DNA of 17,752 nucleotides from JBBAEA01 sp041656175 (lineage in GTDB: Bacteria > Myxococcota_A > Bradymonadia > UBA4248), in the NCBI GenBank assembly GCA_041656175.1, contig JBBAEA010000077.1, positions 1-17,752 of the forward strand, read 5' to 3'. Under the pieces are notes generated by a model that saw only the letters and a program-made list of their open reading frames with translations, had not been told where the DNA came from and did not search any database. Position 1 is the stretch's first letter, and each line of letters opens with the position of its first letter. Of this stretch, positions 1 through 7,275 are shown one piece after another. The translations under genes were made by a program, and so were the position numbers.

Positions 1-118
1 TCCGCCTTATTTTATTAGCATTTTTAGCTTATATTTCTCTACAAAATGTCTCATTTTGTTTAAAACTGTATCGGATTTGTAAAATTAAATTCACAATTTC
101 TAGCCGCGCAAAGCTCTC
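1..118 (+). repeat. Family A MITE-like repeat, copy A1 (left part outside window)
   Basis: AT-rich sequence closely matching 2545-2657 and 15450-15567. Shared landmarks are TTATTTTATTAGCAT (TTATTTAATTAGCAT in the others), CTCATTTTGTTTAA, TTTGTAAAATTAAATTC and TTTCTAGCC. It ends at 104-118 with CCGCGCAAAGCTCTC, whose reverse complement is identical to the left terminal repeat of copy A3 at 15338. The hairpin half of the element is missing because the window begins inside it. Positions 119-400 hold no gene I can support and no clear regulatory site. Confidence 0.85.
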
Positions 119-400
119 GTTTTGTTAAACAATAGGATACGCACTAAATATTTGTTTTTTGCGCCTAGGTTTCTGGCAAGGTCATTATCTTCGCAAAGAG
201 TACTCCAAGTTTTCGAGGCTAAATCGCAGCTTTGTGTGTCGTTTTGGCTATTTGCCAAAGAAATGCACAGTATGTGTTCAATGGGCAAGATTCTAGCGCT
301 TCTTGCGCTACTTCACCCCTTTCTGCAAAGCGTTGAAGAGGCCAAAGCCAAGTGTTTTGCGCCAACGAATACTGGGGGGTAGCGCGGGATCGCTGAGTAA

Positions 401-474
401 AATTCGCAATGAGCAAATAAAATGCGATGAATGAGCGGTTTAAGCGAATACATCGCATTTTATTTTTGCGAATT
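401..474. repeat. Long imperfect hairpin, family E copy E1
   Basis: The outer arms AATTCGCAA (401-409) and TTGCGAATT (466-474) pair. After a 5-nt bulge, AAATAAAATGCGATG (415-429) pairs perfectly with 451-465, giving 24 bp in total. The loop carries GGTTTAAGCGAATA (437-450). A near-identical motif lies in the second large hairpin at 10739-10791 on the other strand. It sits about 140 bp upstream of the gene at 618 and directly before a family D hairpin. There is no T-tract typical of a terminator. It could be a mobile hairpin or a processed RNA structure. Confidence 0.7.
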
Positions 475-492
475 GCGAATTTTGCGAAGAAG

Positions 493-530
493 CCCGCGCG
501 TAGGGGGGCTTTAGAGCCCCCCAGCAAAAA
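493..530 (+). repeat. Family D right-module hairpin, copy D4
   Basis: GGGGGGCT (503-510) pairs with AGCCCCCC (515-522) over a 4-nt loop. The flanks CCCGCGCGTA and CAGCAAAAA match the D copies at 2991-3017, 16532-16559 and 10681-10712 (minus). No left D module is recognisable upstream; hairpin E1 takes that place. Confidence 0.65.
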
Positions 531-617
531 TAGCCATGCCGTCTTGGTGCTGGTAAATTGTTGACAACTTTGTTAAAATGCAGCGCGCGAACTTTGCGCT
601 ACAAATTTGGAGGTAAT

Positions 618-1118
618 ATGGCAACGAAATTGTATATTGAGGATCGTTTTGATTGTTCGGCGGAGTATTTGTACGAATTGATGAGCGGGCAGGAGTTGGA
701 TGATGCGCTGATGGCGGAGCTTGGGATTGAGAAGGAGACGCTGGAGCATGATGAACGCGATGAGGGGCCGCGGTATGTGCTGCGTTTGAGGATGCCGGAT
801 GAGATTCCTGTGTTGTTTCGCAAGTTTATCGGCGAGAGGCTGTCGTATGTGGAGACGCGAACGTGGGATGCGGAGAGTACGTCCAATACGTGGGATATCG
901 CGCCGGAGATTAGTGTGAAGGGCGTGGAGGTGAAGGGGAGTATTCGTATTGTGGACGATGGCGCGGGGTGTAAGCGAATTACGGAAGGCTTGTTGAGTGT
1001 GGGAATTCCGCTGGTGGGAAAGAAAATTGAGGAGAGTTTGCTCTCGAGTATTTCCGAGACGTTTAAGAAGAATGCGGAGTTTTTCCAGCGTCATATTGCA
1101 GAGAAGCCCGAGGCGTAA
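618..1118 (+). CDS. DUF2505-like START-domain protein
   Basis: A 166-residue soluble protein without signal peptide or membrane segment. Residues 1-160 read as a DUF2505 / polyketide-cyclase-like (START superfamily) fold: an N-terminal 'EDRFDCSAEYLYELM' segment, beta strands around WDAESTSNTWDIAP and VKGSIRIVDDG, and a long C-terminal helix from about residue 130. Such folds bind hydrophobic ligands; the ligand is unknown. The start at 618 is preferred because GGAGG lies 4 nt upstream, although the frame is open from 558. The stop codon shares its last base with the next ATG (TAATG), so the gene is probably translated together with the YjbQ gene. Family assignment is from remembered fold pattern and is moderate. 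Confidence 0.65.
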   Translation: MATKLYIEDRFDCSAEYLYELMSGQELDDALMAELGIEKETLEHDERDEGPRYVLRLRMPDEIPVLFRKFIGERLSYVETRTWDAESTSNTWDIAPEISVKGVEVKGSIRIVDDGAGCKRITEGLLSVGIPLVGKKIEESLLSSISETFKKNAEFFQRHIAEKPEA

Positions 1119-1531
1119 TGGTTGAACATTATCATTTACGAGTGTCGACGCGCGGCCGAAGAACCTACGAAATAACGCGGGACGTTTCGCGTTTAGTTCG
1201 AGAAAGCGGTATAAAATCGGGGCTTTGCACCTTATTTATACGTCACTGTAGTGCGTCGCTGCTTATCAACGAGAATGCCGATAGTAGCGTGCAACGGGAT
1301 TTATGGCGTTTTTTGGAGAAGTTAGCGCCCGACAACGATCCAGATTATGAGCATATCTACGAGGGTAGCGATGACATGCCAGCGCATATTAAGTCAGCGC
1401 TGCTGGCGGTGTCTTTGAGCATCCCGATTATGGATGGAGCGTTGGCGTTGGGGACGTGGCAGGGGATTTATTTGTGGGAGCACAGGGTTCGCGCGCATGA
1501 GCGGACGGTGATCGTGACAGTGGTGGGCTAA
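1118..1531 (+). CDS. yjbQ: YjbQ / UPF0047 family protein
   Basis: A 137-residue protein with the full UPF0047 signature: HCSASLLINENAD at 43-55, GSDDMPAHIKSALL at 83-96 and LGTWQGIYLWEHR at 111-123, at normal family length. Members form a small trimeric beta-rich fold with conserved His residues; E. coli YjbQ has been reported to have weak thiamine-phosphate synthase activity, but the physiological role is unsettled. The usual HT-S/T start of the first motif is HC here. The start overlaps the upstream stop by one base, and the next gene begins 6 nt after the stop, so the three genes look like one operon. Family is certain, function is not. Confidence 0.93.
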   Translation: MVEHYHLRVSTRGRRTYEITRDVSRLVRESGIKSGLCTLFIRHCSASLLINENADSSVQRDLWRFLEKLAPDNDPDYEHIYEGSDDMPAHIKSALLAVSLSIPIMDGALALGTWQGIYLWEHRVRAHERTVIVTVVG

Positions 1532-1537
1532 TATATA

Positions 1538-2386
1538 ATGATGCGTTTCTTTGTTCTAAAACTCGCTTGGCTCATAATTGCGCTAGTATTGTGTAGCGCT
1601 GCAAGTGTTGGGTTTTCGCAGGAGACGCAGGGGGTGTTGATGTTTACGATCAAGGGGGCAGAGCCAGCGGAGGACGCAGAGCCAGCGAAGGACGCAGAGC
1701 CCGCGGAAGCATTGAGCGCTGCTGGCGAGTTTCAAGAGCAAGGCGAGGCTGCTAAAGAGCTTGATTCCTTACCGTTGAAGGTGGAAGTCTCTGTGGCTGG
1801 GGAGGAAAGCGATGAGAGTGGTGCTCTAGATTTGTGTGAGTCTTGTGGTCTTAGTGCGAGCATTTCGCATACCGATGATGAGTTTGACGATCGTGAAAAG
1901 TTGTTGCAGCTGCTCAATGCGCATTGTGCTTTCCCGTCGAAGGAGGATTTGCTTTCGACGGTGCTGGATGCGCAGACGCTTTTGGCGGATATCGCGCAGG
2001 ATGACGGGGTTTTACTCTCGGTGCGTTCTAGGGCGGTGCGTGCGCTAGGGTATTTTGATGATGCGCAGATCGAGGAGTCGATGCGACAGAGTTTACGCAA
2101 TTCCCTCAACATGCCGCGATCGTTGTTGGTCAATATCATTCGCGCATACGCTACGATGGCTGGGGAGCGGGGGCTCGAAGTGCTTCGCCCCTATATGGAG
2201 CATGAGGAGCACTATGTGCGAATTTCGACGATCAATGCTATTGGGAATATTGCAGGGTCTGAGGCAGAGCAAGTACTGCGTACGCGCTTGCACCAAGAGC
2301 GTAACGAGTATTTTAAGAAGCGCATTGAGCGAGTTTTACGCGAACGAACAGAGGAGCAGGGCGCTAGAGGGGGAAGAAGACCCTGA
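1538..2386 (+). CDS. Exported HEAT-repeat protein
   Basis: A 282-residue protein. Residues 1-27 form a signal peptide with hydrophobic core LAWLIIALVLCSAASVG and likely cleavage near FSQ. Residues 41-58 are three copies of an acidic A/E/P/D hexapeptide encoded by an 18-bp DNA repeat (1658-1711). A Cys-x-x-Cys pair follows at about 100-103. Residues 120-275 are helical with HEAT-type motifs, including VRSRAVRALGYF near 162-173 and YVRISTINAIGNIAG near 226-240. HEAT arrays bind partner proteins, and this one would act in the periplasm. ATG 1538 and 1541 are adjacent; the ribosome site is weak. It lies 6 nt after yjbQ. No intrinsic terminator follows except the family A hairpin at about 2431-2471. 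Confidence 0.75.
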   Translation: MMRFFVLKLAWLIIALVLCSAASVGFSQETQGVLMFTIKGAEPAEDAEPAKDAEPAEALSAAGEFQEQGEAAKELDSLPLKVEVSVAGEESDESGALDLCESCGLSASISHTDDEFDDREKLLQLLNAHCAFPSKEDLLSTVLDAQTLLADIAQDDGVLLSVRSRAVRALGYFDDAQIEESMRQSLRNSLNMPRSLLVNIIRAYATMAGERGLEVLRPYMEHEEHYVRISTINAIGNIAGSEAEQVLRTRLHQERNEYFKKRIERVLRERTEEQGARGGRRP

Positions 2387-2418
2387 TCTATTGGTGGCTC
2401 TCCGCATTACGTATTTCT

Positions 2419-2657
2419 TTTGAGTTTGCGCGGGGGGAACCTTTTTTTTGCAAAAGAAAAAAGGTTCCCCCACCCCCCCCTCCAAAAAAGAAAGCATTCT
2501 TTTAAGCTCTTTTCGAATAAAATGTCATTCTATCTTCTACCTGCCTTATTTAATTAGCATTATCAACTTAAGATTCTCTACAAAATGTCTCATTTTGTTT
2601 AAAATTGTATCGAATTTGTAAAATTAAATTCACCATTTCTAGCCGTGCAAAGGTTTT
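2419..2657 (+). repeat. Family A MITE-like repeat, copy A2
   Basis: A copy starting with TTTGCGCGGGGGGAACC. The arms GGGGGAACCTTTTTT and AAAAAAGGTTCCCCC form a 15-bp stem, followed by a C-rich run and AAAAAAGAAAGC. The AT-rich half shared with A1 and A3 comes next, ending in CCGTGCAAAGG. The core terminal inverted repeat is TTTGCGCGG against CCGTGCAAA; the outer six bases no longer match, and I see no target duplication. It sits 33 bp after the HEAT gene, so its hairpin may also end that transcript. Confidence 0.85.
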
Positions 2658-2759
2658 TAATGGTGAGTTTTTGCTTCAGAGCAAAGGTCTCTTCTTACAA
2701 CAAAGATGTTGTTGATTTGGGCATAAAAGATTTCCGTAATGATGAGGGTACGGGAAGGG

Positions 2760-3017
2760 CGCCCGCAAAGTCCTGTATCGCCCGCAAAGTCCTGTATCGC
2801 CAAAAGCTGGACGGGGCGTCGCGGGGTGTCCCCGCGGAGGGGGAGGCGAAACGAGCAAAACTAAGTGTTTTGCGAGTTGATGGCTCAATGAGACTAGATT
2901 TGCGCAATCGAACGCAAGCCTGCGTGAGTGCAGCGCAAATCGTAGTCGGAATTGTGGGACGTGGCAAACCCGCGCAAAGCGTGGGGTTGACACGTAGGGG
3001 GAAACTTCCCCCACAAA
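2760..3017 (+). repeat. Family D repeat, copy D1, split by module C
   Basis: The left part starts with a 19-bp tandem duplication (2760-2778 and 2779-2797, unit CGCCCGCAAAGTCCTGTAT) and runs through GGGGCGTCGCGGGG and CCCCGCGGAGGGGG to 2843. The right part, 2961-3017, holds TGGCAAACCCGCGCAAAGC and the hairpin TAGGGGG/CCCCC. Both parts match 16437-16559 almost base for base, but there only 2 bp separate them, while here 117 bp of module C lie between. The open frames across this region have no ribosome sites and follow the repeat, so no gene is called. Confidence 0.8.
2844..2960 (+). repeat. Module C, short form, copy C1
   Basis: It holds hairpin H1 (GCAAAAC/GTTTTGC, near 2854-2874) and cruciform H4 (2892-2947). 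H4 has arms GACTAGATTTGCGC and GCGCAAATC-g-TAGTC with an inner ACGCA/TGCGT stem. The two long copies at 9312-9509 (minus) and 14331-14527 carry the same ends plus about 85 bp with two extra hairpins that are missing here. Here the module lies inside family D; the other two copies lie inside family B. Confidence 0.8.
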
Positions 3018-3113
3018 AATAAAAACTTAAAAACAGCAAGATATACGAATTTGCGGCTGCCTTAGAGGTAAGGGGCGGGGGGAAGAGCTTTTCTTTAGCA
3101 CAAAGCAAAGGGT

Positions 3114-3155
3114 TTCCCGCCGTGCAAAGCTATATTCCCGCCGTGCAAAGCTATA
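3114..3155 (+). repeat. 21-bp tandem duplication containing a family A end
   Basis: The unit TTCCCGCCGTGCAAAGCTAT plus A occurs twice, at 3114-3134 and 3135-3155. Each contains CCGTGCAAAGC, the core of the right terminal repeat of family A, without the rest of the element. The region 3018-3113 holds nothing recognisable besides G-rich and A-rich runs. Confidence 0.7.
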
Positions 3156-3209
3156 CTTTAGCTGTTTTTTTAAAAAGTAGCGAAAAAAGTTGAAATTTAA
3201 ATAAAATAG

Positions 3210-3238
3210 TTGACAGTTGGATTAAGTGTCGCTATAAG
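3210..3238 (+). promoter_or_regulatory. Sigma70-type promoter of the tRNA-tuf operon
   Basis: TTGACA (3210-3215), a 17-nt spacer and TATAAG (3233-3238). The 35 bases before it are nearly pure A/T, like an UP element, and a GC-rich stretch follows near the expected start at about 3245, as in stable-RNA promoters. The first tRNA begins about 63 nt downstream. Confidence 0.85.
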
Positions 3239-3307
3239 TTCGCAAGTCGCGGGTTTGGAGAAAACCTGACGGGATGTGCTGTTGAAAACTGAGAAAGTTT
3301 TGTGTAG

Positions 3308-3380
<73 letters not shown>

Positions 3381-3398
3381 AGTGAAGCACAGATAAAG

Positions 3399-3482
3399 GG
3401 AGAGGTACCTAAGTGGCTAAAAGGGGTGGACTGTAAATCCATTGGCGTACCGCCTACGCTGGTTCGAATCCAGCCCTCTCCA
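3399..3482 (+). tRNA. tRNA-Tyr (anticodon GTA)
   Basis: 84 nt with a long variable arm, as expected for class II tRNA-Tyr. Acceptor GGAGAGG/CCTCTCC, discriminator A, anticodon loop CTGTAAA. CCA is not encoded; the following bases are TTTT. Confidence 0.96.
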
Positions 3483-3496
3483 TTTTGCGCCCTCAT

Positions 3497-3573
<77 letters not shown>

Positions 3574-3579
3574 GTATTT

Positions 3580-3652
3580 GCCTGTATAGCTCAGTAGGTA
3601 GAGTACTTCCTTGGTAAGGAAGGGGTCTCCGGTTCAAATCCGGATACAGGCT
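3580..3652 (+). tRNA. tRNA-Thr (anticodon GGT)
   Basis: 73 nt. Acceptor GCCTGTA/TACAGGC, discriminator T, anticodon stem CTTCC/GGAAG with loop TTGGTAA. Reads ACC and ACU. Together with the TGT isoacceptor at 3308 it brackets the cluster. The 115 nt to tuf form the tuf leader, with a small GTGCC/GGCAC hairpin. Confidence 0.96.
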
Positions 3653-3767
3653 TGGTAGTGCTTAAGTTTGTTTTTAACAAAATTGAGCAAGATTTAATTG
3701 GACGTGCCTTTTACGAGGATGGCACATTGAGTCTGATGAGACATCATCATTTTGGAGGCAGCCAGCT

Positions 3768-4964
3768 ATGGCCAAGGAAGTATTTAAGCGAGGAAAACCG
3801 CACGTAAACGTAGGAACAATTGGTCACGTTGATCACGGAAAAACGACTTTAACCGCCGCGATCACCATGGTCTTGTCCAAGTATGATCCTGGCGTTTCGG
3901 TCATGAAATTTGATGAAATTGATAAAGCTCCCGAAGAGAAAGAGCGTGGAATCACCATTGCAGCCTCTCACGTTGAGTACCAGACGGCAAACCGTCACTA
4001 TGCGCATGTCGACTGCCCGGGTCACGCTGACTATGTCAAAAACATGATCACAGGTGCTGCCCAGATGGACGGCGCGATTCTCGTCGTTAGCGCAGCTGAT
4101 GGTCCCATGCCTCAAACACGTGAGCACATCTTGCTCGCGCGTCAGGTTGGTGTTCCCTACATCGTCGTCTTTTTGAACAAATCCGACCTCGTTGATGACA
4201 AAGAGCTCTTAGAGCTAGTAGAGCTAGAAGTTCGCGAACTTCTCAGCAGCTACGAATTCCCTGGCGATGATATCCCCATCGTTGTTGGTAGCGCTCTTAA
4301 GGCTATGGATAACGAAGACTCGGAACTCGGAACGCAGTCAATCGATCGCTTGATGGAAGCTGTAGATAGCTACATCCCCACACCAGAGCGCGAGATCGAC
4401 AAACCTTTCTTGATGCCAGTCGAAGACGTATTCAGCATTTCAGGTCGTGGTACAGTTGCCACTGGCCGAATTGAGCGCGGACAAGTTCGCGTTGGTGATA
4501 ACGTTGATATCGTTGGCTTGCAAGATAAGGTTGGCAAAACCGTTATCACGGGTGTTGAGATGTTCCGCAAAACCCTAGACTACGGCGAAGCAGGCGATAA
4601 CGTTGGTTGTTTGATGCGCGGTACAAAGAAAGAAGAAATTGAGCGTGGACAAGTTTTGGCCAAGCCAGGTAGTATTACCCCGCACAAATCCTTCATGGGT
4701 CAAGTCTACATCCTCTCTAAAGAAGAAGGTGGACGTCACACGACATTTAAAGACGGCTATCGTCCGCAGTTCTACTTCCGTACAACAGACGTAACTGGCG
4801 TCATTACACTCAAAGACATTGAGATGGTAATGCCTGGTGATAACGTTACGATCAAAGTTGATCTCATCAACCCAATCGCTATGGAGCAAGGTCTACGCTT
4901 TGCTATCCGCGAAGGCGGGCGTACGGTCGGCGCTGGCGTTGTCGCTGAAATTCTTGATAAGTAA
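3768..4964 (+). CDS. tuf: Translation elongation factor Tu
   Basis: EF-Tu, 398 residues (E. coli 394), delivers aminoacyl-tRNA to the ribosome with GTP hydrolysis. Visible motifs: P-loop GHVDHGKT at 19-26, switch I region EEKERGITI ending near 64, DCPGH at 82-86, and NKSD at 137-140, where most species have NKCD. Domains 2 and 3 follow from about residue 210, including FSISGRGTVATGRIERG and the C-terminal VGAGVVAEILDK. The start is fixed by GGAGG 9 nt upstream. The gene is the distal member of a tRNA cluster and precedes tRNA-Trp and secE, the classic tufB context. Nothing suggests decay. Confidence 0.99.
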   Translation: MAKEVFKRGKPHVNVGTIGHVDHGKTTLTAAITMVLSKYDPGVSVMKFDEIDKAPEEKERGITIAASHVEYQTANRHYAHVDCPGHADYVKNMITGAAQMDGAILVVSAADGPMPQTREHILLARQVGVPYIVVFLNKSDLVDDKELLELVELEVRELLSSYEFPGDDIPIVVGSALKAMDNEDSELGTQSIDRLMEAVDSYIPTPEREIDKPFLMPVEDVFSISGRGTVATGRIERGQVRVGDNVDIVGLQDKVGKTVITGVEMFRKTLDYGEAGDNVGCLMRGTKKEEIERGQVLAKPGSITPHKSFMGQVYILSKEEGGRHTTFKDGYRPQFYFRTTDVTGVITLKDIEMVMPGDNVTIKVDLINPIAMEQGLRFAIREGGRTVGAGVVAEILDK

Positions 4965-4976
4965 TTCATAATTATC

Positions 4977-5001
4977 TTGACTTTACTGGGCTTTGTATAA
5001 T
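4977..5001 (+). promoter_or_regulatory. Possible promoter before tRNA-Trp
   Basis: A perfect -10 TATAAT (4996-5001) lies 17 nt before the tRNA. TTGACT (4977-4982) is the best -35 word, but the spacer is only 13 nt; no good -35 exists at 16-18 nt. Transcription may also simply continue from tuf. Confidence 0.4.
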
Positions 5002-5017
5002 ATCAAGGCTCGGTAAT

Positions 5018-5090
5018 AGGGGCGTAGCTCAGTTGGTAGAGCAACGGCCTCCAAAGCCGTGGGCCGAGGGTTCGAGTCCTTCCGCCCCTG
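5018..5090 (+). tRNA. tRNA-Trp (anticodon CCA)
   Basis: 73 nt. Acceptor AGGGGCG/CGCCCCT, discriminator G, anticodon stem ACGGC/GCCGT with loop CTCCAAA, T-loop TTCGAGT. CCA is not encoded at the 3' end. It lies between tuf and secE, as in many Proteobacteria. Confidence 0.97.
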
Positions 5091-5098
5091 TTCGAGGG

Positions 5099-5131
5099 CA
5101 GCCTTTTTGTTACAAAAAGGCTGTTTTTTTT
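5099..5131 (+). terminator. Intrinsic terminator between tRNA-Trp and secE
   Basis: The arms CAGCCTTTTT and AAAAAGGCTG form a 10-bp stem with a 5-nt loop (5099-5123), followed directly by eight T. The T-run touches the secE ribosome site AGGA (5132-5135). The stem would end the tRNA/tuf transcript and, if bypassed, feed secE-nusG-rplKAJL. Confidence 0.85.
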
Positions 5132-5141
5132 AGGAAGCACT

Positions 5142-5528
5142 ATGGATGAAGTTAAACGCTGGGTTAATTTGAGTTTTGTATTCATCGCCATTCTTTTGTC
5201 GTGGCTGTTGGTGAACTTTGCAAAGGCTATCTTTGCTACGTTCTCCATCCTAGATGCCCAGCTCCTAGGTGAGCACGTTACTTACTCTACCCTCGTGGGT
5301 ATCGTATTAGCCGTGATTGTGACAATCATCATGTATCGGAATATATCTGTATACGATGGGAGTTTGCACGTAGCGCGTGAGATGCGAAAAGTAACATGGC
5401 CAAACTGGGATGAAACCAAATATGCGATGAAAGTTGTTATCGCTACATCGATTATCGTTGCTCTCATCTTGTTTGGTTTCGACATCGTGGCAAAAGAGTT
5501 GACCGCACTGATATTGGGGATAAGTTAG
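5142..5528 (+). CDS. secE: Preprotein translocase subunit SecE
   Basis: A 128-residue protein with three predicted membrane helices (about 11-33, 48-66 and 96-115), the long E. coli-type architecture rather than the single-helix type. The conserved cytoplasmic SecE motif EMRKVTWPNWDE spans about 80-91, just before the last helix. SecE clamps SecY in the SecYEG channel of the inner membrane. AGGA lies 6 nt before the ATG, immediately after the terminator T-run. nusG follows after 51 nt, the standard pairing. I see no good promoter between the terminator and the gene, so expression probably depends on read-through or on a weak promoter upstream. Confidence 0.95.
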   Translation: MDEVKRWVNLSFVFIAILLSWLLVNFAKAIFATFSILDAQLLGEHVTYSTLVGIVLAVIVTIIMYRNISVYDGSLHVAREMRKVTWPNWDETKYAMKVVIATSIIVALILFGFDIVAKELTALILGIS

Positions 5529-5579
5529 GCCTCGAAGTTGGAATGGGGTTCGTGGCAATGCTCTACAATGAGGTAAACA

Positions 5580-6140
5580 ATGTCAGAGATGAAATGGTAT
5601 ATTGTCAACGCACACTCTGGGTGCGAAAACAAAGCTAAAGCGGCTTTGGAGGAGAGGATTAGAGTATCTAAACTCAAAGACCACTTCGGGCGCGTGCTCA
5701 TACCCACCGAAACCGTGGTAGACAAAAAAGGGGATAAGGGGACGAAGAGAACAACAACGAGAAAGTTTTATCCTGGCTACATCTTGGTTGAGATGCAAAT
5801 GACGGATGAAACTTGGCATCTCGTTCATGGTACCCCGAAAATTTCAGGCTTCGTTGGAGGTGGTTCACGACCACCAGCAATGAGTGATAAAGAAGTAGAA
5901 GCTATTCTCAATAGAGTGACGACACCAGTCGAGAGAGTTGACATCACTACATCACTTGAGGTGAATGATACTGTTAAAATTCTTAGCGGCTCGTTTGCGA
6001 ACTTCACCGCTAGCGTCAACAGTATTGATAGAGAAAAATCAAAAGTCTCCGTAATGGTAGAAATCCTAGGACGCGTTGTGCCCGTTGACTTAGAGTTTAA
6101 GCAAGTCGAGCGAGTAGACGCCTATTTGTTGGAAGAATAA
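5580..6140 (+). CDS. nusG: Transcription termination/antitermination factor NusG
   Basis: A 186-residue protein (E. coli 181). The NGN domain (about 1-120) starts WYIVNAHSGCENKAK and includes the FYPGYILVEM strand near 60 and the GFVGGGSRPPAMS segment. The KOW domain (about 127-180) has VNDTVKILSGSFANF and ends EFKQVERVDAYLLEE. NusG binds RNA polymerase, suppresses pausing and couples it to Rho or to ribosomal S10. GAGGT lies 6 nt before ATG 5580; an in-frame ATG at 5589 is the alternative start. rplK begins 3 nt after the stop, so the two are co-translated or nearly so. Confidence 0.97.
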   Translation: MSEMKWYIVNAHSGCENKAKAALEERIRVSKLKDHFGRVLIPTETVVDKKGDKGTKRTTTRKFYPGYILVEMQMTDETWHLVHGTPKISGFVGGGSRPPAMSDKEVEAILNRVTTPVERVDITTSLEVNDTVKILSGSFANFTASVNSIDREKSKVSVMVEILGRVVPVDLEFKQVERVDAYLLEE

Positions 6141-6143
6141 ATC

Positions 6144-6569
6144 ATGGCCAAGAAGGTTATTGGATTAATTAAGTTGCAGTGCCCAGCCGGCAAGGCGAAT
6201 CCTTCGCCACCAGTTGGACCGGCGCTCGGACAGCATGGTGTGAACATCATGGAGTTCTGCAAGCAGTTCAATGCGAAGACGCAAAAGGACGATGGCTTGC
6301 TGATCCCTGTGCAAATTACAGTTTATGCTGACCGGTCGTTTAGTTTTATCACCAAAACACCGCCCGCAGCCGTGCTCGTGATGAAAGAGCTCGGACTAAA
6401 GGGAGGCAGTGGAGTGCCGAACCGCGAAAAGGTTGGCAAAATTACACGAGCACAAGTCAAAAAAATCGCTGAGATTAAACTGCCTGACCTCAATACCGAC
6501 AGTATAGAGGCTGCCATGAGAACGGTAGAAGGCACATGTCGAAGCATGGGCGTCGACATCGTCGACTAA
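6144..6569 (+). CDS. rplK: 50S ribosomal protein L11
   Basis: A 141-residue protein, the usual length. The N-terminal domain has KLQCPAGKANPSPPVGPALG with the proline-rich GPALGQ hinge. The C-terminal RNA-binding domain holds KVGKITRAQVKKIAEIK and ends EGTCRSMGVDIVD. L11 binds the GTPase-associated centre of 23S rRNA, and its N-terminal domain contacts elongation factors and RelA. A GGAAGA site overlaps the end of nusG. rplA follows after 13 nt. Confidence 0.98.
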   Translation: MAKKVIGLIKLQCPAGKANPSPPVGPALGQHGVNIMEFCKQFNAKTQKDDGLLIPVQITVYADRSFSFITKTPPAAVLVMKELGLKGGSGVPNREKVGKITRAQVKKIAEIKLPDLNTDSIEAAMRTVEGTCRSMGVDIVD

Positions 6570-6582
6570 TAAGGAGGGGCAT

Positions 6583-7275
6583 ATGCCCAAAAGAGGTAAG
6601 AGGTACAAAGACTTACTAGCTAAAGTCGATCGGCAGAAGCGTTACGACAACCTCCAAGAAGTGATGGAATTGGTTAAGGAGATATCCACAACCAAATTCG
6701 ACGCTTCTGTGGATGTAGCTTTCCGACTGGGCGTTGATCCGCGACATGCAGATCAAATGGTCCGTGGCGCGGTTGTACTGCCCAATGGAATTGGTAAAAC
6801 GGTGAGAGTACTCGTTTTCGCTGCTGGCGAAAAGGAGAAAGAAGCGCTTGATGCCGGAGCCGATTTCGTTGGTGCTGACGACCTCGTTGAGAAAATTCAA
6901 GGCGGTTGGGTGGATTTCGATAAAGCCATCGCTACACCCGATATGATGGGTAAAGTTGGTAAATTAGGACGCGTGCTTGGCCCGCGCGGTCTGATGCCTA
7001 ACCCAAAAATCGGAACGGTCACGACCGATATCGCTAAAGCGGTAAGTGAAGCAAAGGCTGGACGCATAGAGTTCCGCGTTGAGAGAGCAGGTATCGTACA
7101 TGCTCCCATCGGGCGTGTCTCGTTTAGCGCCGAAAAACTCGTTGAGAACTTTAAAGCACTCAGCGAACTCATTGTTAGACTTAAACCTGCCACGTCAAAG
7201 GGGCAGTACATCAAGAGTGTCACCGTAAGCTCGACTATGAGCCCAGGGATAAAAGTCGATCCTTTGTCGATTTAA
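6583..7275 (+). CDS. rplA: 50S ribosomal protein L1
   Basis: A 230-residue protein of typical length. It has the MPKRGKRYK start, the domain I region KFDASVDVAFRLGVDPRHADQ, the domain II region around 70-155 ending in GRVLGPRGLMPNPKIGTV, and the late motif LKPATSKGQYIKSVTVSSTM. L1 forms the mobile L1 stalk of 23S rRNA that moves deacylated tRNA out, and in E. coli it represses rplKA translation through the mRNA leader. The ribosome site AAGGAGG (6571-6577) is strong. The gene is followed by a 231-nt leader before rplJ. Confidence 0.98.
   Translation: MPKRGKRYKDLLAKVDRQKRYDNLQEVMELVKEISTTKFDASVDVAFRLGVDPRHADQMVRGAVVLPNGIGKTVRVLVFAAGEKEKEALDAGADFVGADDLVEKIQGGWVDFDKAIATPDMMGKVGKLGRVLGPRGLMPNPKIGTVTTDIAKAVSEAKAGRIEFRVERAGIVHAPIGRVSFSAEKLVENFKALSELIVRLKPATSKGQYIKSVTVSSTMSPGIKVDPLSI

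Noticed and set aside
122..527. Open frames on both strands in the first gap
   Set aside because: No ribosome sites, no recognisable domains, and they run across hairpin E1 and the D4 hairpin.
561..579. TTGACA followed by TAAAAT as promoter of the gene at 618
   Set aside because: The spacer is only 7 nt and no -10 word lies at the right distance from TTGACA.
573..1094. 173-codon open frame on the minus strand opposite the DUF2505-like gene
   Set aside because: It is antisense to a gene with a good ribosome site and a coherent fold, has no ribosome site of its own and its His/Arg/Leu-rich product looks like a shadow frame.
2431..2471. The G-rich/T-rich hairpin of A2 as a dedicated terminator of the HEAT gene
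   Set aside because: The same hairpin occurs in A3 with no gene ending there and is followed by a C-run rather than T residues; it belongs to the repeat, though it may still stop transcription.
2645..3108. Overlapping open frames of 112-137 codons in the repeat region
   Set aside because: They follow repeats A2, D1 and C1 and exist only because these lack stops in some frames; related repeats elsewhere do not keep the frame.
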